Shown in pieces: positions 1 to 8,833 of a stretch of 64,000 nucleotides of DNA; position 1 is the first letter of the stretch; each line of letters starts with the position of its first letter. The translations under genes and the position numbers were made by a program. The DNA comes from Bacteroidota bacterium. Its GTDB lineage: Bacteria > Bacteroidota > Bacteroidia > Sphingobacteriales > Sphingobacteriaceae. The stretch is taken from the NCBI GenBank assembly GCA_018266915.1, contig JAFDZM010000067.1:1-64000 (forward strand), read 5' to 3'. Below the pieces are notes generated by a model. The model was not told where the DNA came from, made no database searches, and saw only the letters and a program-made list of their open reading frames with translations.

Positions 1-433
1 GCACGTTGTTGCAATTGCTTAGTTTGATGCCTATTGTACCACCATTACCAACGTTGATGGAGTCTCCGCTGATGGTGATATTACTTTGATTATTTAAACT
101 GATCGGTGCTGATGCCTTATATATAAATTTTGTTGAAGAGCTTGATGTACCTGTTTTTCCAGTTGTGCCTGTCGTACCGGTAGTTCCGGTTTTGCCGGTT
201 GTTCCGGTAGCACCTGTGCTCCCGGTTGCGCCCGTTGTACCGGTAGTACCGCCGGAAGTCTTAGTCGGGCTAGTCCCTGTAGTGTTGCCATTATCACCCA
301 AACCTGTGGTTTTGGATGAGGCTGGAATAACCGAACTATCCTTTTGACATGATGTAAAAACTGATGTGGAAAGCATTGTAATGCCTAACATTACGGTCAT
401 CCACGAGGTGGTTGGTCTGCGTTTTAGAATCAT
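1..433 (-). CDS. Collagen-like lipoprotein, 3' part outside window
   Basis: The reading frame starts at the ATG at 433 and runs off the left edge (144 codons visible). An N-terminal hydrophobic segment ends in a lipobox-like TSC at about residue 29, so a lipoprotein is likely. After a Ser/Thr/Gly linker come about twelve Gly-X-Thr triplets (GTT, GAT, GST, GKT), a collagen-like low-complexity stalk at about residues 65-100. The visible end (APISLNNQSNITISG and SNCNNV) looks like the first coils of a right-handed parallel beta-helix. I infer a surface-anchored stalk carrying a beta-helix domain. The repeats create open frames on both strands; the lipoprotein frame is preferred because it has a signal sequence. 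The substrate or partner cannot be told. Confidence 0.7.
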   Translation of the reverse strand, partial: MILKRRPTTSWMTVMLGITMLSTSVFTSCQKDSSVIPASSKTTGLGDNGNTTGTSPTKTSGGTTGTTGATGSTGATGTTGKTGTTGTTGTTGKTGTSSSSTKFIYKASAPISLNNQSNITISGDSINVGNGGTIGIKLSNCNNV

Positions 434-827
434 AATAGTTAAATCAATTAGGTCTTTTGTACGATGGTCATTAACCAATAGTTACATAAAATTTTGGTTT
501 AGAGAAAAATAGATTAATTATGGTATAGTATTTTTATAATTAAGATTAACCGGAGGCTGTAAAATGGCTATTGCGAAAGAAGAAAAAGAGAAGTGTTTTT
601 GGTCGGTGTCTAAGATTATTACAGGCTAAAATCCTCAGTCTTTAAATATAAATTTACGATGATCAAATGGATAATGTGGTGACTGCATTTTGTCACCATT
701 TATTAAAATGTAAATGGTTTATTTACAAATTTTAGCTGTATTGACATAGTGAGCAGAATGCCTGTTCCGGGTAATTTTTGTTGCATCATACAACTAATTC
801 ACAATTAAAATTGTATGTTGAATTGTA
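434..827. other. Intergenic region between divergent genes
   Basis: This AT-rich spacer separates the collagen-like lipoprotein gene from the helicase gene. It contains a palindrome at 801-814 (ACAATT/AATTGT), with the outer arms CATACAA and TTGTATG, just before the helicase start. A 21-codon frame at 564-629 follows a purine-rich stretch but has no other support. I see no clear promoter. Confidence 0.5.
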
Positions 828-3413
828 ATGACGACAGGGCAACAAATCATAGCGGAATGGTATAAGCGCAAAAACTGGGAGCAGTTTCCTTTTCAACAGG
901 AAATGGAAGGGGCTTACCTGAGTGGTTATTCGGGTTTGCTGAATGCGCCTACTGGTAGCGGTAAAACCTTTGCGCTATTTCTGCCTTTCCTGGCCGATTA
1001 TATTGATAAAAATCCGGATACCTGGCATACCCGCTTAAACAACGGCCTGATGATGCTTTGGATAACGCCATTACGGGCATTAACCAATGACATCAAAAAA
1101 GCTATGCAGGAAGTTTGTGATGAGATAGGCCTGCCCTGGAAGATAGGCACCCGCACAGGCGATACGCCCGCAGCCGAAAAACAGGCCCTAAAAAAGAAAC
1201 TCCCCGAAGTGCTGCTCACCACGCCCGAAAGCCTGCACCTGATGATGGCGCAGAAAGAGTACCCCAAAATATTTACGCAGTTGCAGGTGGTTGTGATAGA
1301 TGAATGGCATGAGTTATTGGGCACGAAACGTGGGGTGCAGGTGGAATTGGGTTTGTCCAGGCTCAAGGGCCTTAGTTGGAAGTCGGAAGTCGGAAGTTCG
1401 AAGTCGGAAGGAAGATACTCAGGACTTAAGACTCAAGACTTAGGACTTAGAATCTGGGGTATTAGTGCAACCATAGGCAACCTGGAGCAGGCATCAGAAG
1501 TGCTACTTGGCAATAACTTTCCTAAGGAACAGGTAAAGATGGTACGGGCGTTTATTGATAAAAAGCTGGTGATCAAATCCGTCATTCCGGAAAATATCGA
1601 GAGTTATTCCTGGTCAGGGCATATCGGGGTAAAGTTGTTGCCCCAGGTGATGGATCTTGTGGCAAAAAGTAAAACCACGCTGATATTTACCAATACACGG
1701 TCGCAATCAGAGATTTGGTATCATGCCATTCTCGATAATTACCCCGAATATGCGGGTATTATGGCTATGCATCATGGCTCACTGGATAATGAATTGCGCA
1801 ATTGGGTGGAACAGGCCTTGCATGCCGAGGCTTTGAAGGTAGTTGTATGCACATCGAGTTTGGATCTGGGAGTTGATTTTCGGCCGGTGGATACGGTAAT
1901 ACAAGTGGGCAGCCCTAAAGGAGTAGCGAGATTTATGCAGCGTGCAGGCCGAAGCGGACATGCTCCCGGAGCGATATCAAGAGCGTATTACGTACCTACC
2001 CATTCTTTGGAATTACTGGAAGGTGCTGCGTTGAAACAAGGTATCAAACAAGGCATCTATGAAAGCCGCGACCCTATGCTGCTTACTTATGATGTGCTGG
2101 TACAATATATGGTCACGCTGGCGGTTTCGGATGGTTTCAGGGCCGATGATCTGTATCATGAAGTAAGAACCACTTATGCTTTTGCTGATCTTACCAGGAA
2201 GGAGTTTGACGAATTGCTGGAATTCGTAACCCACGGTGGCAATGTGCTTGCCCAATATGACGAGTTTTTAAAGGTAGAAGTCGAAAATGGGTTATACCAG
2301 GTAAAAAGTCGCCGGGTGGCGATGCGGCACCGGTTGAGCATAGGCACTATTACAAGCGATATAAGCATCAGGGTGAAATGGCTAAGCGGCAAAAGTTTGG
2401 GAACTATAGAGGAATCGTTCATTTCTAAACTTAAACCGGGAGATAATTTTTGGTTCGCCGGGCAAAGCCTGGAATTTATCCGGGTAAAGGAAATGAGCGC
2501 TTACGTGAGGAAGTCTACGGCCAAAAAAGGGATAATACCGAGCTGGATGGGCGGTCGGATGCCGCTGTCGTCACAGCTTTCGGCTGTATTCCGGGATAAG
2601 CTGAATGAAGTGGCGCACGGAATTGAAAATGATGAAGAAGTCATTGCGCTTAAGCCTTTATTTAATTTGCAGACTGCGCTATCACATCTTCCGCAAAGCC
2701 ATGAGTTTTTGATCGAATCATTCCACTCACGCGAAGGGCATCATCTGATATTTTATCCTTTTGAGGGGCGGTTGGTGCATGAGGGAATGGCCTCCCTGCT
2801 GGCTTATCGTATATCTAAAATCAAGCCGTTTTCATTTTCTATCGCCATGAATGATTATGGCTTTGAATTGCTGGCTGATGATGAGATACCTATCGAAATG
2901 GCTTTGGAAGACGCCAGCTTCTTTTCCATCGATAATCTGCTGGATGACATTCTGCATAGCCTGAACGCTAATGAAATGGCGAAAAGAAAATTCAGGGATA
3001 TCGCGCATATAGGCGGATTGGTATTTACCGGATATCCGGGCCAGCCGGTTAAGAGCAGACATTTGCAGGCGTCTACATCGTTGTTGTTTGATGTGTTCAC
3101 CGAATATGAGCCGAATAATCTTTTAGTGCGGCAGGCATATAATGAGGCATTGGCTTTTCAGTTGGAAGAGTTCAGACTGAGGGAAGCATTACAGCGCATA
3201 GTAACTCAAAATATCATCTTGAAACAGATAGACCGGCCCACACCATTTGCCTTCCCGATTATGGTGGACAGTTTAGGAAGAGAACGCCTGACTACTGAAA
3301 CTTTGGAAGAGCGTATCGCACGTTTAACCCGTCCCTATTATCCTGATGAAATAGATAAACCACAAAGAAAGCCAGAGAAATCAAAAGGCAGGGCAATGAG
3401 ACGCGGTCTGTAA
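828..3413 (+). CDS. Ligase-associated DEXH-box (Lhr-like) DNA helicase
   Basis: An 861-residue superfamily 2 helicase of the Lhr/ligase-associated type, thought to act in DNA repair with an ATP-dependent ligase. Visible motifs are Walker A (APTGSGKT, about residue 42), the DEXH box as DEWH (about 157), motif III SATIGN (about 212) and motif VI QRAGRSGH (about 370). The Lhr-core signature WMGGRMPLS lies near residue 575. No ligase, exonuclease or phosphoesterase partner lies beside it in this window. Between the DEWH box and SATIGN, at about residues 182-207, there is an extra Ser/Lys/Gly-rich stretch. It is encoded by reiterated DNA of the kind otherwise found between genes, where relatives run straight from LSRL to LRIWG. 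The frame stays open. Confidence 0.9.
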   Translation: MTTGQQIIAEWYKRKNWEQFPFQQEMEGAYLSGYSGLLNAPTGSGKTFALFLPFLADYIDKNPDTWHTRLNNGLMMLWITPLRALTNDIKKAMQEVCDEIGLPWKIGTRTGDTPAAEKQALKKKLPEVLLTTPESLHLMMAQKEYPKIFTQLQVVVIDEWHELLGTKRGVQVELGLSRLKGLSWKSEVGSSKSEGRYSGLKTQDLGLRIWGISATIGNLEQASEVLLGNNFPKEQVKMVRAFIDKKLVIKSVIPENIESYSWSGHIGVKLLPQVMDLVAKSKTTLIFTNTRSQSEIWYHAILDNYPEYAGIMAMHHGSLDNELRNWVEQALHAEALKVVVCTSSLDLGVDFRPVDTVIQVGSPKGVARFMQRAGRSGHAPGAISRAYYVPTHSLELLEGAALKQGIKQGIYESRDPMLLTYDVLVQYMVTLAVSDGFRADDLYHEVRTTYAFADLTRKEFDELLEFVTHGGNVLAQYDEFLKVEVENGLYQVKSRRVAMRHRLSIGTITSDISIRVKWLSGKSLGTIEESFISKLKPGDNFWFAGQSLEFIRVKEMSAYVRKSTAKKGIIPSWMGGRMPLSSQLSAVFRDKLNEVAHGIENDEEVIALKPLFNLQTALSHLPQSHEFLIESFHSREGHHLIFYPFEGRLVHEGMASLLAYRISKIKPFSFSIAMNDYGFELLADDEIPIEMALEDASFFSIDNLLDDILHSLNANEMAKRKFRDIAHIGGLVFTGYPGQPVKSRHLQASTSLLFDVFTEYEPNNLLVRQAYNEALAFQLEEFRLREALQRIVTQNIILKQIDRPTPFAFPIMVDSLGRERLTTETLEERIARLTRPYYPDEIDKPQRKPEKSKGRAMRRGL
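1374..1449 (+). repeat. In-frame insertion of reiterated spacer-type DNA
   Basis: Inside the helicase gene, copies of AGTCGGAAG (some imperfect) are followed by imperfect copies of GACTTAAGACTC/GACTTAGGACTT. The composition and word structure match intergenic word arrays elsewhere in the window, not the surrounding codons. The insertion adds roughly 20-25 residues between two conserved helicase motifs and keeps the frame. I infer insertion or expansion of a mobile or slippage-prone spacer repeat. Confidence 0.7.
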
Positions 3414-3547
3414 TTCCAACTAAATAAGAATCTTAATAACAACTGAAGAAGAAGATATTAAAAAGGGGGTGAAGGAGCACATGACATTCCCCCTGCTAGT
3501 ACTGTGATACTGCATAACCTAAAATATACTTTCAGGCAATGGTCCGG

Positions 3548-3646
3548 TTAATCGAATAACTTTCTACCCCTAACAACTATCGTAGCGATAATTAACACTA
3601 TCGGTAAAACACATACGATCACACCACTCAAGGTTTGTGCATTCAT
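3548..3646 (-). CDS. Small single-pass membrane peptide, 32 aa
   Basis: A short frame starting MNAQTLSG has a continuous hydrophobic segment of about 18 residues (VIVCVLPIVLIIATIVV) followed by RGRKLFD. The charge pattern predicts a cytoplasmic C-terminus. It lies in a 0.6-kb gap between the helicase and msrB genes and is transcribed opposite to both. The ribosome-binding site is weak, as is common in Bacteroidota. No family is recognised. The main support is the clean transmembrane-plus-basic-tail design, so this remains a candidate gene. Confidence 0.4.
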   Translation of the reverse strand: MNAQTLSGVIVCVLPIVLIIATIVVRGRKLFD

Positions 3647-4027
3647 TGGTTTTTTGAATTATGGTGTATAATTTCTGCAAATATCGTGCCTGATTTGAAT
3701 AAAAGGCTGTTTATTAACACTTTGACCGTTTTATATAAATCGAGAAACCCGTATTTCGATGCACTGGGAAGTATATTCCGCAAAAAGCGTGGAAAACTTT
3801 TGTATTTTGTGTAAAATTTTCCACAATAAATTATTGAATATCAAAAGTATAGTATAAGCAACTAAAGTAAATTTAGAATCAAAATAGTATTACTTATATG
3901 CTATTAGCCAGCTTATTCGTTTATAAAAACAGTAGATTACAATAGAATAAATTTTCAGGGAGTAGTTGTAAGGATTATTCATCCCATTCGACAAATAAAT
4001 GTACATAAATTATATAACATTTTGATA
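3647..4027. other. AT-rich intergenic region with DnaA-like boxes
   Basis: No gene is seen here. The stretch is very AT-rich. At 3789-3796 (GTGGAAAA) and 3817-3825 (TTTTCCACA) it carries an inverted pair matching the relaxed DnaA-box pattern TTWTNCACA in its TTTTCCAC core. The promoter of msrB presumably lies here, but no convincing -7/-33 pair was found. Confidence 0.3.
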
Positions 4028-4540
4028 ATGAATATGAAAAAAGTTAATCTGATTGTTGTGGCCTTGTTTTTTTCGGCACTAAGCGCCTGCGGACAGGGCC
4101 AATCAAAAGAGAAAATAGTTGCCGGGAGCTCAGAAGACGTAAAAACTTACCCTGAGGCGAAGCCTAATTCCTATTGGAAAAAGGTATTGTCTCCCGATGC
4201 ATACGACATTATGGTAAACAAGGGAACTGAACCGCCGTTTCATAATCCGTATTGGGACAATCACGAAAAAGGTATTTATGTAAGTGCCGCTACGGGCAAA
4301 CCGTTGTTCAGTTCAGACACAAAGTTTGATTCAGGAACAGGCTGGCCAAGTTTCTTTAAACCTATCGATCCGAAAGCGATCATGATTGTTAAAGATTATT
4401 CGGATGGTATGGTGCGTGATGAGGTAGTTGAACGTAGTACAGGTTTACATCTTGGCCATGTGTTTGATGATGGTCCTGCACCCACCGGCTTGCGCTATTG
4501 CCTGGATTCGTATGCGCTGAAGTTTGTGAAAGCGAAGTGA
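4028..4540 (+). CDS. msrB: Peptide-methionine (R)-S-oxide reductase MsrB, lipoprotein
   Basis: Reduces methionine-R-sulfoxide in proteins. The N-terminal signal ends in a lipobox (LSAC), so the enzyme is probably tethered in the periplasm. The MsrB fold is shown by SGTGWPSF, HLGHVFDDGP and the catalytic cysteine in RYCLDSYALKF near the C-terminus. The two CxxC zinc pairs found in many MsrB proteins are missing (GKPLFSS replaces the first), so this is a zinc-free form. The chosen start is the ATG at 4028; a second ATG at 4034 is equally possible and an in-frame TTG at 4022 is less likely. It stands alone, with a repeat-filled spacer downstream. Confidence 0.9.
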   Translation: MNMKKVNLIVVALFFSALSACGQGQSKEKIVAGSSEDVKTYPEAKPNSYWKKVLSPDAYDIMVNKGTEPPFHNPYWDNHEKGIYVSAATGKPLFSSDTKFDSGTGWPSFFKPIDPKAIMIVKDYSDGMVRDEVVERSTGLHLGHVFDDGPAPTGLRYCLDSYALKFVKAK

Positions 4541-4639
4541 TAACTACCTCTGTGCTTCTTTGTGTAAATCCTTTGTGAGCTTGGTGGTTAAATTTACCAC
4601 AGAGCTCACAAAGGAAGATCACTGAGTTCTCAGAGTTCG
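4541..4639. repeat. Spacer array of CACAGAG/CACAAAGG words
   Basis: The gap between the convergent msrB and T9SS-type genes is built from reiterated words (CTCTGTG, CTTTGTG, CCTTTGTGAG, then CACAGAG, CTCACAAAGG, CTGAGTTCTCAGAG). The two halves are inverted around GGTTAAATTTACC, so the transcript can fold into a long hairpin. It may serve as a bidirectional terminator. Confidence 0.6.
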
Positions 4640-5524
4640 TCAATCTTCTTTAACTACTCTTTTCAAAGCAACTTTGCTGCCCTGTTTCACTTGCAGAAAA
4701 TATACCCCATTCAATCCCAGCGGGAAACTTCTGCTAAACTCACCATTAAGAGTTTTTTCACTCCAGATCAGTTTGCCTTCGCTATCGGTAAACTTCACTT
4801 CGGCGACAGCTTTTGTAGCAAGGTTGAACATCAGTAAAGTTTTACCCGAAGAAAACTCCGCTACCAGGTTCAGATCGCGTAGTTCAAGTTCGGCTTTTTC
4901 AATGCCGGTTACATTTTTTACTTTCTCAGGTGATGCATCGCTTACCCTGAAATTGGTATGGGTGCTGATGCCATCGTTGCCGGTATTGGTATAATCAAAC
5001 CGCTGCACGTTGCGGTGACGGAAGCCTTCCGGTCCGCGCATGCTAAAATTAAAATCGCGCATGTGATCGTTAAAGAAATCATCGCGGTCGCCATTCATCC
5101 TGTAATTGAAAGTAAATGTTGAATCGGCGCCGTCAGGTCTTTTCATCCTGAACTTAAATACATGTTTTGCGCTGTCGTTAAAGAAGCGATGATTTTCGGT
5201 CAGGTCATCATCGTTAAAAAAACGACGCTTATAAATCATATTTCTTTCACCTGTATCGGCTAATGACCTTCTTTTGATCACGATACGTTGCCGACCGTTA
5301 GTTTCAGGGCCGCTCAGGTTACCAATATCTTTCAGCGCCTGTTCGCGGTCGGCAGGAGAAAGTTGTTTGATATTTTTACCATTAATGGTCGTATCGACAT
5401 TGATGATGGTGATGTCCATATTCTTGTTACCTTGTGCAAAAACTAACAGCGGCAAAGCCATTATACCTATAATGCTTAGCGCGAATATTAGCTCGAAACC
5501 GGGTTTTATCCAATTAGCTTTCAT
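4640..5524 (-). CDS. Secreted protein with T9SS type A-like C-terminal domain
   Basis: A 294-residue protein of unknown function. Residues about 11-31 form a signal or membrane segment ending in FAQ. The middle (about 60-180) is rich in Asp, Arg, Asn and Phe (for example RRFFNDDDL), with no known domain. The last 80 residues (LVAEFSSGKTLLMFNLATK to FLQVKQGSKVALKRVVKE) have the beta-strand pattern of a type IX secretion sorting domain, including G-VYFLQVK near the end. It is divergent from the histidine kinase at 5659 with a 134-bp shared upstream region, so it may be a target of that two-component system. Export by T9SS is inferred. Confidence 0.65.
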   Translation of the reverse strand: MKANWIKPGFELIFALSIIGIMALPLLVFAQGNKNMDITIINVDTTINGKNIKQLSPADREQALKDIGNLSGPETNGRQRIVIKRRSLADTGERNMIYKRRFFNDDDLTENHRFFNDSAKHVFKFRMKRPDGADSTFTFNYRMNGDRDDFFNDHMRDFNFSMRGPEGFRHRNVQRFDYTNTGNDGISTHTNFRVSDASPEKVKNVTGIEKAELELRDLNLVAEFSSGKTLLMFNLATKAVAEVKFTDSEGKLIWSEKTLNGEFSRSFPLGLNGVYFLQVKQGSKVALKRVVKED

Positions 5525-5658
5525 GCGATATTGCTTAAATTTATAATGTCAAAGTTAACAAGCAGTTCAATTACAAGGTGTTAAATCTAAGCCTTGATAT
5601 GTTAAAAATTGTTAAATGCAAATGATATAAGCGTATTTGAAATATTTTTGTTACAGGG

Positions 5659-7506
5659 ATGAAGAAGAAAAGTATAGGCCTTATAATTGGGTTGATGGGA
5701 TTTGCACTTTTAGGTGTAATGTCTATGCAGTTTTATTTTTTGCGCCAATCGTATCAAACACAGTCTGATCTGTTTGACCGCTCGGTGAATGACGCATTGG
5801 GTAAAGTGGTATCTAAACTGGCCAAACAGGATGCGATCAACTTCCTGAATAAAAAGGCGCAGGTGTTTGATAAACAGCATGCGCAGAAAGACAGTACCAG
5901 CCACCGCAGTTTTGTAAAGTCAGTTGAAACGAAGTACGCTAAGGTAACTTTCGGCTTTACAAAGCCTACCAAAAAGAAACTCACCGCACGCGAAAAAAGA
6001 TTAAATCTGTTACGTGATAGCTTGAAAAAAGTGATACTGAGCAATCAGTTGGATGAGGAATTCTACACGATGGCCCAGTCGGGTGAGTTGAATCTCCATT
6101 TTCGTTATGAAGAATATACGGATGAATATGGCAACATACATCAGCGCATGACTGACCCGAAAATCGTCAGGGTGCCACTAAGTCCGTCCTATAAAAGGAA
6201 GCCGATGAAGCTGCATAAGTACGATACTTTACTGGTTGACTATATGGATCCGCAGTTCGGTAAACAGGTAATACCTGTAGTGCAGATCAACCCGTTCTGG
6301 CAGCGGGAACAGGAAAGGAAGAAGAGCGAACGCAGGTTCCAGGAAGTGAAGAAGATGCTGGAGGATGACTCGATCGAAAATCTTCATAAAACCATTCAGC
6401 CAACCAGTGTGATCGCTAACCTGGCGGATGAATACCAAAAATCGAATGAGCCATTAGCAAAGCGTCTTAACCCATTCTGGGTCGATTCGCTGCTTCGTTT
6501 TGAGTTGCATGACAAGGGTATTTTCCTGCCTTTTACTTATTCGGTAAGTACTTTTAACAGCGATTCGTTGCTTTATACCAACGCTTCCTACACTGACGGC
6601 AGTAATGCCAATATCATCCCGGCTAATACGTACCAGGTGTCGATTTTTACCAAAGACGTGATCAACGACCCGGGTAAGATCAGGATATCCTTTCCTCATA
6701 AAAACTCACTGATACTCGAAAAAATGACTGCCTCGATGGCTACTTCCGGTGCATTACTGCTGGTTCTGATCGTTTGTTTCGGTTATACCATCTTCTCCAT
6801 CCTTCGGCAAAAGAAGATATCAGAAATGAAGATGGACTTCATCAACAACATGACCCACGAGTTTAAAACCCCGGTATCAACCATCATGATCGCCAGCGAA
6901 GCATTGAAGGACCAGGAGATAATGGAAGACAAGGGCCGTGTGGCACGGTTGGCAAATATCATTTTTGAGGAAAACCAACGATTGGGTAATCATATTGAAA
7001 GGGTATTGAATATTGCCCGTATTGAAAAAAATGAGTTCAGGCTTGATATCAAGAAACTGGATGTAAACGAAATGGTAACCACTGTATTGGATAGCATGTC
7101 GCTTAAGCTGCAAAAATACCAGGTGATTGCCAATCTGCATCTGGATGCTCAAAACTCAATGATTGAGGCGGATGAGCTGCATTTCTCAAACGTACTATAT
7201 AACCTCATCGACAATGCTATAAAATATAGCCCGGATGTGCCTGAAATTACCATCAGCACCTTTAATAAAAATGATGAGGTGGTTATCCGCGTAGCTGATA
7301 AGGGCATAGGTATGAACCGCGACCAACAATCAAAGATATTTGAACAATTCTACCGAATACCGACCGGTAACCTGCACGATGTGAAGGGCTTTGGCCTTGG
7401 CTTAAGCTATGTGAACACGATAGTAAAGAAACTGAACGGAACTATAAGCGTTAAATCTGAAAAGGAAAAAGGCTCTGAGTTTGAGCTTAAATTTCATATA
7501 TCCTAA
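5659..7506 (+). CDS. Two-component sensor histidine kinase
   Basis: A 615-residue membrane kinase. A first transmembrane helix (about 7-28) and a second (about 361-383) enclose a ~330-residue periplasmic sensor region that is Lys/Arg-rich and matches no domain I know. The catalytic part has the H-box NNMTHEFKTPVS with phospho-acceptor His400, the N-box NLIDNAIKYS, G1 DKGIGM and G2 GFGLGLSYV. There is no obvious HAMP domain. It starts at ATG 5659, eight bases after a TAnnTTTG box (5643-5650). The response regulator gene follows after 3 bp, so the two are co-transcribed. The signal sensed is unknown. Confidence 0.9.
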   Translation: MKKKSIGLIIGLMGFALLGVMSMQFYFLRQSYQTQSDLFDRSVNDALGKVVSKLAKQDAINFLNKKAQVFDKQHAQKDSTSHRSFVKSVETKYAKVTFGFTKPTKKKLTAREKRLNLLRDSLKKVILSNQLDEEFYTMAQSGELNLHFRYEEYTDEYGNIHQRMTDPKIVRVPLSPSYKRKPMKLHKYDTLLVDYMDPQFGKQVIPVVQINPFWQREQERKKSERRFQEVKKMLEDDSIENLHKTIQPTSVIANLADEYQKSNEPLAKRLNPFWVDSLLRFELHDKGIFLPFTYSVSTFNSDSLLYTNASYTDGSNANIIPANTYQVSIFTKDVINDPGKIRISFPHKNSLILEKMTASMATSGALLLVLIVCFGYTIFSILRQKKISEMKMDFINNMTHEFKTPVSTIMIASEALKDQEIMEDKGRVARLANIIFEENQRLGNHIERVLNIARIEKNEFRLDIKKLDVNEMVTTVLDSMSLKLQKYQVIANLHLDAQNSMIEADELHFSNVLYNLIDNAIKYSPDVPEITISTFNKNDEVVIRVADKGIGMNRDQQSKIFEQFYRIPTGNLHDVKGFGLGLSYVNTIVKKLNGTISVKSEKEKGSEFELKFHIS

Positions 7507-7509
7507 AGC

Positions 7510-8202
7510 ATGAAGAAAATATTATTAGTAGAGGACGACCCCAACCTTGGCTTACTTTTACAAGACTACCTGCAGTTAAAGGGCAAATTTGAAGTGGTTT
7601 TGTGTAAAGACGGTGAGGAAGGATTGAAAGCGTTCACAAAACAAAATTTCGACTTGCTGATACTGGATGTAATGATGCCTAAAAAGGATGGATTTACGCT
7701 CGGTAAAGAGATACGGAAATTCAATACGCAGGTGCCTATCATTTTTGCTACCGCAAAAGGCATGATCGAAGATAAAACCCAGGCGTTTAATCTTGGCGGA
7801 GATGATTATATTACCAAGCCTTTCCGTATTGAAGAATTACTCCTTCGCATCAACGCCTTATTAAAGAGGGTAAGCAACAGCGAAAAAAGCGAAGAGGAAA
7901 AACAGACCCATTTCAAAATCGGCCGTTATGATTTTGACTATACGTCGCAAATGATATCAGCCGGTGATGTTCAACAAAAACTATCAACCAAAGAAGCTGA
8001 ACTATTACGCCTGCTTTGCCTGCGCAAAAACGAGGTGCTTACCCGCGAAGAAGCCTTGCTAAACATCTGGCATGATGACAACTATTTTAATGGTCGAAGC
8101 ATGGATGTCTTCCTGAGCAAAATACGCAAGTATCTGAAGGACGATTCAAATGTCGAGATCATCAATGTACACGGGCGCGGGTATAAGCTGCTGATCAATT
8201 AG
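7510..8202 (+). CDS. OmpR-family response regulator
   Basis: A 230-residue DNA-binding regulator partnered with the kinase immediately upstream. The receiver domain has the acidic pair EDD (8-10), phospho-acceptor Asp53 in LLILDVMMP and the conserved lysine in YITKPF. The C-terminal winged helix shows the usual LSTKEAELLRLL, ALLNIWHDDNYFNGRSMDVFLSKIRKYL and HGRGYKLLI segments. Its 3' end overlaps the convergent membrane-protein gene by 4 bp. Targets are unknown; the T9SS-type gene divergent from the kinase is a candidate. Confidence 0.92.
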   Translation: MKKILLVEDDPNLGLLLQDYLQLKGKFEVVLCKDGEEGLKAFTKQNFDLLILDVMMPKKDGFTLGKEIRKFNTQVPIIFATAKGMIEDKTQAFNLGGDDYITKPFRIEELLLRINALLKRVSNSEKSEEEKQTHFKIGRYDFDYTSQMISAGDVQQKLSTKEAELLRLLCLRKNEVLTREEALLNIWHDDNYFNGRSMDVFLSKIRKYLKDDSNVEIINVHGRGYKLLIN

Positions 8203-8594
8203 GAATTAGCATTGGCTGACGGATTGCGCATAAATAAGATTCCGAAAATTGTCGCGAAGATTATATAAACGCCGGTAAGTATAACGAGCTGATAAGGCGG
8301 ATTGGGTATGCTGATCACTCCCTTAATGAGTGAAAGTCCGCCGATCGTAAAGTGCGACAGGTTGGCAACCACCAACGGCTTAGCATAAATACCGCCGATA
8401 AAACTTCCTTTAGCCATCCAGTTTAGCATGGCAAACCCGAAATATAATGAGCCCAGCGCTTGTAGGATCAATTGGGGGGTTTTAGCTACCCCTAAACCGA
8501 TATAATTGGAGATCTCATTTGGGAAAAAGGATAGACTGATGCCAGCTACGGCAAGTAATGCTGCGCTGATGGTCATTACTAATTTGGTATTCAT
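8199..8594 (-). CDS. Small four-helix membrane protein
   Basis: A 131-residue hypothetical membrane protein with four predicted transmembrane segments (about 5-25, 43-62, 72-92, 101-123) and short loops. It has no catalytic motif. The 3' end overlaps the convergent response-regulator gene by 4 bp. The start is the ATG at 8594. No function can be assigned; membrane proteins of this size and layout are common in Bacteroidota. Confidence 0.7.
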   Translation of the reverse strand: MNTKLVMTISAALLAVAGISLSFFPNEISNYIGLGVAKTPQLILQALGSLYFGFAMLNWMAKGSFIGGIYAKPLVVANLSHFTIGGLSLIKGVISIPNPPYQLVILTGVYIIFATIFGILFMRNPSANANS

Positions 8595-8833
8595 TTAGTG
8601 AAGCGGGTTTTGATGCCCGAATATAGTAATTCCCGTCGAACCTAAATTCTTTCGCTGAAATGAATAATGTTCCCATTATTGTCCAAGGGGCTTCACTTTC
8701 TTCCAACTTTACAATGGAAAAAGTTAAGCGCGGATTTCCATTTGATGTAACAAATTTGTTAGCCTGTCAGCGCAATAAATTCAATATAAAATAGATAGGT
8801 TTGTTTTATTAACTATTAACTGATCTTATAAAA

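Noticed and set aside
165..347. Open frame on the plus strand opposite the collagen-like lipoprotein
   Set aside because: The triplet repeats keep several frames open; only the minus-strand frame has a signal sequence and a plausible domain order.
564..629. 21-codon frame after a purine-rich stretch
   Set aside because: Too short, with no membrane segment, motif or neighbour to support it.
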